This document shows, one piece after another, positions 1 through 5,338 of a stretch of DNA of 5,601 bases; the stretch's first letter is position 1, and the number at the start of each line of letters is the position of its first letter. The notes under the pieces are model-generated. The model worked only from the letters and a program-made list of their open reading frames with translations, made no database searches and was not told the origin of the DNA. A program made the translations under genes and the position numbers. The stretch is from Candidatus Nomurabacteria bacterium RIFCSPLOWO2_02_FULL_42_17 (GTDB lineage: Bacteria > Patescibacteriota > Minisyncoccia > Phycocordibacterales > MFVN01), in contig MFVN01000041.1 in assembly GCA_001786095.1 (NCBI GenBank), forward strand, positions 1-5,601, in the 5' to 3' direction.

Positions 1-17
1 CAAAAATGCCGATGAAT

Positions 18-47
18 AAAGCAAAAACAGAAGCTCTCGCCTCTGTT
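18..47 (-). terminator. Rho-independent terminator of tRNA-Asn
   Basis: Read on the minus strand, positions 47 to 26 form a 9-bp stem (AACAGAGGC pairing with GCTTCTGTT, one G-U pair) closed by a GAGA loop of the GNRA type. Five T residues follow (27 to 23, the first two within the stem), then GC and three more T. It starts about 10 nt downstream of the tRNA CCA end, so it probably ends the tRNA transcript and separates it from whatever lies to the left. Confidence 0.8.
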
Positions 48-56
48 CGTGCACAC

Positions 57-131
57 TGGCTCCGCGGGCTGGATTCGAACCAGCAACCAGCCGATTAACA
101 GTCGGCTGCTCTACCGTTGAGCTACCGCGGA
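57..131 (-). tRNA. trnN: tRNA-Asn (anticodon GTT), CCA encoded
   Basis: The minus strand folds as a complete cloverleaf. The 7-bp acceptor stem is TCCGCGG (131-125) with CCGCGGA (67-61). The D stem is GCTC/GAGC, and the anticodon stem GCCGA/TCGGC has loop CTGTTAA (101-95), placing anticodon GTT at 99-97. The T arm contains the standard GGTTCGAATCC. The discriminator is G (60) and a CCA tail is encoded at 59-57. It decodes AAC and AAU. No convincing promoter is visible immediately upstream. The first 11 nt of the gene recur 89 bp upstream (210-222) beside a palindromic repeat. A terminator follows directly. Confidence 0.97.
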
Positions 132-163
132 ATATATTGTTTATCCCGAGTAATCATTGAGTC

Positions 164-222
164 CCTACGAGCTACGCTGTCGGGACCCCGACCGCTACTG
201 CGCGTCGGGGCTACCGCGGAAT
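164..222. repeat. GC-rich palindromic intergenic repeat ending in a copy of the tRNA 5' end
   Basis: This GC-rich patch lies in AT-rich intergenic DNA. CCCCGAC (186-192) can pair with GTCGGGG (204-210, 11-nt loop), and its last six bases can also pair with GTCGGG (179-184). Two related units are visible: GCTACGCTGTCGGG (171-184) and GCTACTGCGCGTCGGGG (194-210). The patch runs into GCTACCGCGGAAT (210-222), which is identical to 121-133, the tRNA-Asn 5' end plus two flanking bases. It could be a dispersed palindromic repeat of the host genome, or the trace of a recombination at the tRNA. It has no coding potential that I can support. The AT-rich stretch after it, up to 358, shows no feature. 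Confidence 0.6.
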
Positions 223-358
223 GTAATTAAAAAAGACATTCTCCTCTATTTTAACCAAAACCCCCTTAAAAGCAAACTCTATATAAACGCATAAAATGTA
301 ACAATACACTAGAAAATATTCAGGATTTAAAAAATTAAATATTATTCTTAAAACAAAT

Positions 359-390
359 AAAAAGGGGAGATTATTGGTCTTCCCCTTTTT
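359..390 (-). terminator. Rho-independent terminator overlapping a gene end (possibly bidirectional)
   Basis: Positions 359-368 (AAAAAGGGGA) and 381-390 (TCCCCTTTTT) are perfect 10-bp inverted arms around a 12-nt loop. On the minus strand the GC part of the stem is followed by TTTTTATTTG, a good U-tract. The arms lie on both sides of the stop codon of the membrane-protein gene (371-373), so its last codons form half of the stem. The plus strand also reads into six T residues, so it could work in both directions. It probably ends the minus-strand transcript that carries copA or the membrane-protein gene. Confidence 0.8.
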
Positions 391-796
391 TGTTTATATT
401 GCTTTCTTTATAATTCCCAATTATAAGAACAAGGAAAGCAATTCCTCCGACTGTAACGCTAATACATACTTCTGAAAAAATCCTAAGAAAAAATGTTCTC
501 CATTCTGAAAGATTAATTTGGTTAAGTATAGATTCGGAAAAATATGTTGTTAATAAGATAAAAACAACAATAACAATTCCCGTAATAATTCTTGTTTTAA
601 GATAACCAAACAATTCATTCGGTATCGGCATTTTAGCAAGAATAATATACAAAATTACGGGAACTATAAGAATGGTAATGACCGGTGGAGAAAAAAATAA
701 AACAGAAAAGAGAGAAATAAAAACCATAACGGCTGAAAAATCTTCTCTTTTTTTCTGGTAAAATTTTTTAGGATAATGGTAAATTTGTTGTTCCAT
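371..796 (-). CDS. Hypothetical four-helix membrane protein
   Basis: I do not recognise this 141-residue protein. It has a short charged N-terminus (KKFYQKKRED, about residues 10-19), then four probable membrane helices at roughly 20-36, 38-56, 68-86 and 107-128. The first two are separated by a Pro-Pro turn (37-38). The C-terminus is hydrophilic (KESNINKKGEDQ). Positive charge at both ends fits both termini being cytoplasmic. There is no Cys or His motif that would suggest metal handling despite the copA neighbour. The start at 794-796 is the first ATG and lies about 40 nt after a promoter-like sequence (842-869); no Shine-Dalgarno is present. The gene is very AT-rich and lies 80 nt downstream of copA, so it may be transcribed alone or by read-through. 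It is probably real because the reading frame fits between a promoter and a terminator. Confidence 0.72.
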   Translation of the reverse strand: MEQQIYHYPKKFYQKKREDFSAVMVFISLFSVLFFSPPVITILIVPVILYIILAKMPIPNELFGYLKTRIITGIVIVVFILLTTYFSESILNQINLSEWRTFFLRIFSEVCISVTVGGIAFLVLIIGNYKESNINKKGEDQ

Positions 797-841
797 AATT
801 TTGGGTTTTTTGTTATCAAAACAGCAAAAACATCTATATAC

Positions 842-869
842 AGATTAACAAATAATTTACCTTTGTCAA
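842..869 (-). promoter_or_regulatory. Sigma70-type promoter upstream of the membrane-protein gene
   Basis: On the minus strand there is a perfect -35 box TTGACA (869-864), a 16-nt spacer and TAATCT (847-842) as -10, preceded by TG one base before it (an extended -10). Transcription would start near 835, leaving about 40 nt before the ATG at 796. The -10 matches consensus weakly, so the case rests on the -35 box and the position between the copA stop and the next start. Confidence 0.55.
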
Positions 870-876
870 TTGTTTA

Positions 877-3084
877 TTATTTTTTCAATCTTAAGGAATT
901 TAGAACAACTGAAATTGAGGAAAATGCCATGGCCGCGCCGGCAAAAATTGGGCTAAGTAAAATTCCGAAAAATGGATAAAGAACCCCGGCGGCAATTGGA
1001 ATGAAGGCTGAATTATAAAAGAAAGCCCAAAAAAGATTTTGTTTGATTATCCTAATTGTCTTTCTGGAAATTTCTATTGTTTCTGAAATAAGCATTAAAT
1101 CTCCCCTCATTAAAGTTATATTGGCGGATTCCATAGCGATATCGGTTCCTTCGCCCATGGCAATTCCAATATCAGCTTGGGTAAGAGCGGGAGCATCGTT
1201 AATACCATCACCAACCATAGCAACTTTTTTTCCTTGTTTTTGTAATTCACGGACTTTTTGGGATTTCTGATCAGGTAAAACATCGCTCATTATGTTTTTT
1301 ATTCCCACTTGTCGGCCAATTGCTTCGGCTGTTTTTTTATTATCTCCGGTAATCATCCATATCTCTATATTTTTTTCACTCAATTTTTTTATTGCCTCAA
1401 TTGATTCTTTTTTTAACACATCGGCCACCGCGATAAGACCCAGATTTTCATCATCTGACGACAGGGTCATTACTGTTTTCCCTTGATTTTCCAAATCTTC
1501 TTTTTGTTTAAAATCTTCCTTTTTTCCTAAGAAATATTTTTTTCCTTCAATCTCCCCCTTCACTCCTAAACCCGGCACGGCCTGAAAATTACGAACTTCC
1601 AGTAAATTAATATTTTCTTCTTTGGCTTTTTTAATCACCGCTTGGGCTAAAGAGTGTTCTGATCTTTGTTCTAAAGAAGCGGATATTTTAAGAATTTCAT
1701 TTTTATCCCTATTACTTAAAGTTACAATGTCAGTTAGTCGCGGTTTTCCTTCTGTAAGGGTGCCGGTTTTATCTAAAATTATTACATTGATTTTGTTGGC
1801 AATTTCAAGCGAGGCGGCATCTTTTATTAAAATTCCCCTCTTGGCGGAACTTCCGGAAGAAACCATTATAGCCATCGGCGTGGCCAAGCCCAAGGCGCAA
1901 GGGCAGGCAATAATAAGAACGGCGACGAAATTAATTAAGGCAAAATTAAATTCCGGAACAGGTCCGAAAATAATCCAAATAATAAAAGTTAAAATAGCTA
2001 TCCCCATCACAATTGGAACAAAATACGAAGAAACAAGATCAGCAAGACGCTGGATTGGCGCCTTTGAATTTTGAGCTTCTTCTACCATTTTAATTATCTG
2101 AGAAAGAACCGTGTCTTTTCCAATCTTAGTGGCCTTGAAAGTAAAAGTTCCGAATTTATTTATAGTGCTACCAACAACCCTACTTCCTTTAATTTTGTGA
2201 ACCGGCATTGATTCTCCGGTAATCATTGACTCGTCGATTTCTGATTCCCCTTCGGTAATTTCTCCGTCAACCGGAATTTTTTCTCCCGGTCGAACTATTA
2301 TTAGATCTCCAACCCGCACTTCTAAAATTGGTATTTCAATTCCCGCCGCGCCGGCGGGCAGGTCTTTTCCACCTCGAATCACAAACGCCGTTTTTGGTTG
2401 AAGTCCTATTAATTTTTTAATCGCCTCGCCGGCCCTCCCTTTCATTAACCCTTCAAGATATTTACCAAGAAGAATTAAAACAATGATAACCGCCGAAGTA
2501 TCAAAGTATATTGTTGGAATAATTCCTCCTTTGATAAAAAAAATCGGGAAAACGGTAACGACTAAACTGTAAAAATAAGCAGACAAAGTTCCAATGGCTA
2601 TTAATGTATTCATATCGGCAGTATGATATTTTATAAGAAGCTTTAGTCCTGAATAAAACTGCCAGCCAACCCAAAACTGAACGGGGGTCGTTAAAATTAA
2701 AAGAAACCAGTTATTGTTTAAAAATTTTGGAACAAATGAAAACCATTCCGGAAAACTTCCTAAAAATATAATAACTGCCAGAATTCCACCAATAATTAAT
2801 TTTATTTTAAGTGATTTTACCTGCTCCTTATGATTAGTATGACTAGAGTGATCCTCAACACCCCCAGTTACTGGGTTTTTTTCTAATTTATAACCGACGG
2901 ATTCAACCGCCTTAAAAAAACTAGATTCTGGAATAATTTTTTCATCAAATTCCACCGATAAGGTTTCGGTGGCAAAATTAACCTGTGCTGTTTTTACTCC
3001 CCGAAGCCCAGAAGCCGCCTTTTCAATAGTTATCGCGCAACTCGCGCAATGCATTCCTTTTATCCTAAAAATTTCTTTTTTCAT
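877..3084 (-). CDS. copA: Cu+-exporting P1B-type ATPase CopA
   Basis: This 735-residue ATPase exports cytoplasmic Cu+ across the inner membrane. An N-terminal HMA domain (about 1-68) carries the copper site GMHCASC (C13, C16), followed by a His-containing linker (H79, H82, H85). The eight P1B helices lie near 92-111, 125-144, 159-180, 190-208, 350-374, 381-403, 683-703 and 705-727. Visible motifs are TGES (289-292) in the A domain, CPC (394-396) in the metal-transporting helix, DKTGT with phosphorylated D438, MITGD (577-581) and GDGIND (625-630). Y690-N691 and MAFSS (719-723) complete the Cu+-type signature. Two oddities: the usual SEHPLA reads SEHSLA (475-480), and residues 242-248 look like an in-frame palindromic insert. 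The start lies 5 nt after the preceding gene, so it is probably co-transcribed; no Shine-Dalgarno is seen. Silver transport cannot be excluded. Confidence 0.95.
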   Translation of the reverse strand: MKKEIFRIKGMHCASCAITIEKAASGLRGVKTAQVNFATETLSVEFDEKIIPESSFFKAVESVGYKLEKNPVTGGVEDHSSHTNHKEQVKSLKIKLIIGGILAVIIFLGSFPEWFSFVPKFLNNNWFLLILTTPVQFWVGWQFYSGLKLLIKYHTADMNTLIAIGTLSAYFYSLVVTVFPIFFIKGGIIPTIYFDTSAVIIVLILLGKYLEGLMKGRAGEAIKKLIGLQPKTAFVIRGGKDLPAGAAGIEIPILEVRVGDLIIVRPGEKIPVDGEITEGESEIDESMITGESMPVHKIKGSRVVGSTINKFGTFTFKATKIGKDTVLSQIIKMVEEAQNSKAPIQRLADLVSSYFVPIVMGIAILTFIIWIIFGPVPEFNFALINFVAVLIIACPCALGLATPMAIMVSSGSSAKRGILIKDAASLEIANKINVIILDKTGTLTEGKPRLTDIVTLSNRDKNEILKISASLEQRSEHSLAQAVIKKAKEENINLLEVRNFQAVPGLGVKGEIEGKKYFLGKKEDFKQKEDLENQGKTVMTLSSDDENLGLIAVADVLKKESIEAIKKLSEKNIEIWMITGDNKKTAEAIGRQVGIKNIMSDVLPDQKSQKVRELQKQGKKVAMVGDGINDAPALTQADIGIAMGEGTDIAMESANITLMRGDLMLISETIEISRKTIRIIKQNLFWAFFYNSAFIPIAAGVLYPFFGILLSPIFAGAAMAFSSISVVLNSLRLKK
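2341..2361 (-). repeat. In-frame GC-rich palindromic insert in copA (residues LPAGAAG)
   Basis: Within AT-rich copA, a GC-only island contains CCCGCCG (2342-2348) and CGGCGGG (2352-2358), perfect 7-bp arms around a 3-nt loop. Its seven codons (CopA 242-248, LPAGAAG) interrupt a segment that in typical CopA proteins runs directly from a VIRxGK turn into an IEIP strand of the A domain. Removing the 21 nt restores that pattern. The insert shares a TGCCYGYCGGC core with the one at 3918-3938. That it is an insertion is inferred from family knowledge, not from an alignment. Confidence 0.65.
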
Positions 3085-3089
3085 ATTAT

Positions 3090-4253
3090 TTATTTCTTAG
3101 TGATTATAGACGATTTATAAAGATTAGGATAATATTTTTTAAGGCGGACGATTTTTATATTTTTCAAGCCAGCGTCGGCCAGTTCTTTTTTAAGATTGTC
3201 AGTATACTCGGATTGATCATAACCCAAAGCGATAATTTCCGGTTTTTCTTTGAGAATGTGCGATAAATAGTTTCTATTTCCACCTAAAACAACCTTATCA
3301 ACCAGTCGGATTTTTTTTACTTCAATCATTCGAGCCCGCTCTCCTTTTGATGGACTACGTCCTTTTATACGTTTTACATTTAAATCACGCGCGATAGATA
3401 CAATTAAAAACGGATTTTCAGATAACCGTCGAGCTTGTTTGAAAAAATCAAGATGACCCTTATGTAAACCGTCAAAAGTCCCGAAAACCATAATCGGAGT
3501 TTTGAGAACAGGGATTTTGGGCGCATTAGCCAGATTGCGCATACCACGGCCGGTGATAAGCACCATATCTTCAATGCGCACCCCGCCCCAACCTTTCAGA
3601 TAAACGCCCGGCTCCACGGTTACGACCATGCCCGGTTTTAGAATATCGGGACTGCGTGGTTTTAAATTAGGCCATTCATGAATAGCCGTGCCCACCCCGT
3701 GCCCTAGACCGTGCGGAAAAGCTTTTTTGCCGAATTTTTTTGAAAGGAAACCGCGCGCTATGCGATCCAGAATTTTAGCGCGTCGCTCGCCTTTGGCGAG
3801 CGACGCCAAAACACGCTCCTGCGCGGTTAATACCGCCGTATAAACTTTTTTAAATTTGGCCGATGGATTCGCGCCGAAGAAAAAGGTACGGGTCATATCC
3901 GAGCAATAATGATTTACAGCCCGCCTGCCGACAGGCATGGCGCAACCAAAATCAAACATAACAATATCGCCCTTTTTAAGTCGCGTGGAGTTCGGCTCAT
4001 GATGAACATCGGTTGTACCGCGACCAAAAGATACAATTGGGGGAAAAGCCAGCGCCCGCACACCTAATTGCTTAAAACGACGCACAATAAAATTACGTAT
4101 TTCAATTTCAGAAACATCTGGCCGAAGTTTTTTTAAAACTTCGGCCAAAACCTGTTCACTTATTTTTTGCGCTTTTTTAATGTATTCGATTTCGCGCGCC
4201 GTCTTGACGGCACGAATTTCAGCCACAATCGGCAAGCTTAATTTTGCGCTCAT
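3090..4253 (-). CDS. M24 metallopeptidase fused to RibL-like (FAD synthetase type) nucleotidyltransferase
   Basis: Two domains in 387 residues. Residues 1-250 are an M24 (Xaa-Pro aminopeptidase/prolidase-like) pita-bread domain without a creatinase N-domain. All five metal ligands are present: D101 (FDFG), D119 (CSDMTRT), H185 (HGLGHGVG), E214 (VEPGVY) and E228 (RIED). Residues 253-387 are a cytidylyltransferase-like fold with [10 protein letters not shown] (H264, H267), a KRIKGRSP segment (294-301), ALGYDQ (342-347) and a C-terminal SSII (381-384). These resemble archaeal RibL, which makes FAD from FMN and ATP. The gene starts in a 4-nt ATGA overlap with ribH, two genes after riboflavin synthase, and that context favours FAD synthetase over glycerol-3-phosphate cytidylyltransferase. 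The domains have almost no linker, and M255 (ATG at 3489-3491) could be a relic or active internal start. Two palindromes lie within the M24 part. The peptidase substrate is unknown. Confidence 0.88.
   Translation of the reverse strand: MSAKLSLPIVAEIRAVKTAREIEYIKKAQKISEQVLAEVLKKLRPDVSEIEIRNFIVRRFKQLGVRALAFPPIVSFGRGTTDVHHEPNSTRLKKGDIVMFDFGCAMPVGRRAVNHYCSDMTRTFFFGANPSAKFKKVYTAVLTAQERVLASLAKGERRAKILDRIARGFLSKKFGKKAFPHGLGHGVGTAIHEWPNLKPRSPDILKPGMVVTVEPGVYLKGWGGVRIEDMVLITGRGMRNLANAPKIPVLKTPIMVFGTFDGLHKGHLDFFKQARRLSENPFLIVSIARDLNVKRIKGRSPSKGERARMIEVKKIRLVDKVVLGGNRNYLSHILKEKPEIIALGYDQSEYTDNLKKELADAGLKNIKIVRLKKYYPNLYKSSIITKK
3780..3806. repeat. Perfect 27-bp palindrome inside the M24 domain coding sequence
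   Basis: GCGTCGCTCGCC (3780-3791) and GGCGAGCGACGC (3795-3806) are perfect 12-bp inverted arms around TTT. It occupies exactly nine codons (residues 150-158, ASLAKGERR), in a helix-loop region between the second metal-binding Asp and the metal-binding His. Unlike the two 21-nt inserts, the family spacing here is nearly normal (66 residues from D119 to H185), so it may have replaced existing sequence. The transcript would form a strong hairpin. Confidence 0.8.
3918..3938 (-). repeat. In-frame palindromic insert in the M24 domain (residues MPVGRRA)
   Basis: GCCTG (3923-3927) and CAGGC (3932-3936) form inverted arms around CCGA. The seven codons (residues 106-112, MPVGRRA) lie between metal ligands D101 and D119. 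M24 enzymes keep these two aspartates 11 residues apart (97/108 in E. coli methionine aminopeptidase, 260/271 in E. coli aminopeptidase P). Here they are 18 apart, and removing the seven residues gives exactly 11 and the ordinary reading [16 protein letters not shown]. The core is shared with 2341-2361. Confidence 0.75.
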
Positions 4254-4696
4254 ATTTTTAGCCGCGCCAAATCCAGGGCCGCCACGGTTGCTTCGCCGCC
4301 GACATGCAAACGCTTGCGCGCTTGCGCCGGTGTGTTCACCGTCAACACGCCAAAACCGATCGGGATATCATGGTCCAAAGAAACACGGAGCGCGCCCTCC
4401 TGTGCGGTCTTGGCCACATAGTCAAAATGAGGCGTATCGCCGCGAATAATGCAACCCAACGCTATCAAAGCATTAAAATGTCGTATCTTGACCATTTTCT
4501 GCAAAGCATACGGCAATTCCATGGAACCGGCCACCGACACAATAGCGATATTTTTATCTAAAACTTTATACTCCTTAAGCGCGCGGAGAGCAGAAGCTAG
4601 AAGTTTTTCGGTAATTTCGGAATTAAAACGCGCGACAACCAATCCTACTTTCATAAGACGAGCATCAAATTTGGGAAGTTTTTTATTGATTTGCAT
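4250..4696 (-). CDS. ribH: 6,7-dimethyl-8-ribityllumazine synthase (lumazine synthase)
   Basis: This 148-residue enzyme condenses 5-amino-6-ribitylamino-uracil with 3,4-dihydroxy-2-butanone 4-phosphate, the penultimate step of riboflavin synthesis; family members assemble into pentamers or 60-mer capsids. Visible motifs are ARFNSEIT (22-29, with the aromatic residue that stacks on the substrate at F24), VAGSMELP (55-62) and ALGCIIRGDTPHFDYV (79-94) with the catalytic His at 90. R129 matches the phosphate-contacting Arg that follows the NT...QA segment. Length is normal for the family. The ATG shares one base with the ribE stop (TAATG) and the gene ends in an ATGA overlap with the M24-RibL fusion, which indicates translational coupling. 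The gene is visibly more GC-rich than copA. No separate Shine-Dalgarno is seen. Confidence 0.96.
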   Translation of the reverse strand: MQINKKLPKFDARLMKVGLVVARFNSEITEKLLASALRALKEYKVLDKNIAIVSVAGSMELPYALQKMVKIRHFNALIALGCIIRGDTPHFDYVAKTAQEGALRVSLDHDIPIGFGVLTVNTPAQARKRLHVGGEATVAALDLARLKI

Positions 4697-5268
4697 TATT
4701 TTCGCGCGTATAAATATTTGGCTAATATATCAAACTCTAAGTTTACTTTATTTTCCATTTTTTTCCAAATCAGATTTGTATGTCGTAGGGTATAAGGAAT
4801 AATTTTGACCGTAAAAAAATTCTGACGCGCGCCGACAACCGTAAGCGCGACACCTTCTACCGTAATTGAACCCTTGGGCATAAGATATTTTTTAAATCCA
4901 GACGGAATAGTGATTCTAAAAACTCGCGAATTGCCTTCGGTTTTTACGGAAAGAATTTTGCCAACCGCGTCCACATGCCCGAGCACCAGATGCCCGTCCA
5001 GCGTGGCGCCAAATTTAAGAGACGGTTCTAAATTCACAAAGTCATTTTTTTTAAGCCGGTTAATGTTTGAGCATTTCAGTGTTTCGGGCATATATTCAAA
5101 CTGAAGGTAGGGGTGAGTTTTCACTACGGTTGAACACACACCGTTTACGGCCAAGCTCTGGCCGATGTCTGTTTTGAATTTAGGTCGAACTAATTTTAAA
5201 ACCGCTCCGTTTTTACGAGTTTTAATTTCTTTCACTTTGACTGTTTCCTTAATAATTCCCGTAAACAT
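4696..5268 (-). CDS. ribE: Riboflavin synthase, alpha chain
   Basis: This 190-residue enzyme dismutates two molecules of 6,7-dimethyl-8-ribityllumazine into riboflavin and the pyrimidine precursor that RibH reuses. It has the usual two lumazine-binding barrels (about 1-87 and 88-185) and begins with the family hallmark MFTGII, which fixes the start. The N-barrel has AVNGVCSTV (C45) and MPETLK; the connecting segment has LDGHLVLGHVD (H93, H98); the C-barrel has GVALTV (139-144), IPYTLRHTNL and D180. C45, T143 and D180 correspond by offset to E. coli C48, T148 and D185, but the position of E. coli S146 is A141 here. It is first in the operon, about 11 nt after the predicted transcription start, with no Shine-Dalgarno. 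No FMN riboswitch fits in the short leader. Confidence 0.95.
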   Translation of the reverse strand: MFTGIIKETVKVKEIKTRKNGAVLKLVRPKFKTDIGQSLAVNGVCSTVVKTHPYLQFEYMPETLKCSNINRLKKNDFVNLEPSLKFGATLDGHLVLGHVDAVGKILSVKTEGNSRVFRITIPSGFKKYLMPKGSITVEGVALTVVGARQNFFTVKIIPYTLRHTNLIWKKMENKVNLEFDILAKYLYARK

Positions 5269-5285
5269 AATTTATCTATTCTATA

Positions 5286-5314
5286 ATTCTATAGAATATT
5301 AGAATGCTTTGCAA
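5286..5314 (-). promoter_or_regulatory. Sigma70-type promoter of the rib-copA operon
   Basis: On the minus strand TTGCAA (5314-5309) and TAGAAT (5291-5286) are separated by exactly 17 nt; each box is close to consensus (TTGACA and TATAAT). Transcription would start near 5279, leaving a leader of only about 11 nt before the ribE ATG at 5268. The -10 box lies in a 12-bp perfect palindrome ATTCTATAGAAT (5286-5297), and ATTCTATA is also directly repeated at 5278-5285, which could mark an operator. A riboswitch would not fit. Confidence 0.6.
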
Positions 5315-5321
5315 TTAATAC

Positions 5322-5338
5322 ACTAGCCTTAGGCTAGT
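5322..5338 (-). terminator. Palindrome at the end of the zinc-ribbon gene, possible weak terminator
   Basis: ACTAGCCT (5322-5329) and AGGCTAGT (5331-5338) are perfect arms around one base, realistically a 6-bp stem with a 5-nt loop. It includes the stop codon of the zinc-ribbon gene (5334-5336). The downstream minus-strand sequence is AT-rich (GTATTAATTG) but lacks a proper T-run, so termination would be weak. It could also be only a spacer palindrome between this gene and the rib promoter. Confidence 0.4.

Noticed and set aside
164..222. CRISPR array or complete tRNA pseudogene
   Set aside because: There are only two short unequal units without regular spacers, and only the first 11 nt of the tRNA are repeated, with no cloverleaf remainder.
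132..240. Promoter for the tRNA gene
   Set aside because: No pair of -35 and -10 boxes with sensible spacing could be picked out; AT-rich matches near 133-140 are too close to the mature 5' end.
797..876. Terminator between copA and the membrane-protein gene
   Set aside because: No stable hairpin with a T-run was found on the minus strand, only a promoter-like sequence.
1622..2074. 150-codon open frame on the plus strand, opposite copA
   Set aside because: It is fully antisense to a strongly conserved region of copA, has no recognisable domain, and no promoter or ribosome site was seen.
4180..4802. Several overlapping plus-strand open frames opposite ribH and the ribE end
   Set aside because: They are shadows of the minus-strand rib genes, with low-complexity or unnatural composition and no family resemblance.
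5269..5333. FMN riboswitch upstream of ribE
   Set aside because: The gap is only 65 nt with a promoter close to the start, and none of the conserved RFN-element pieces are visible.
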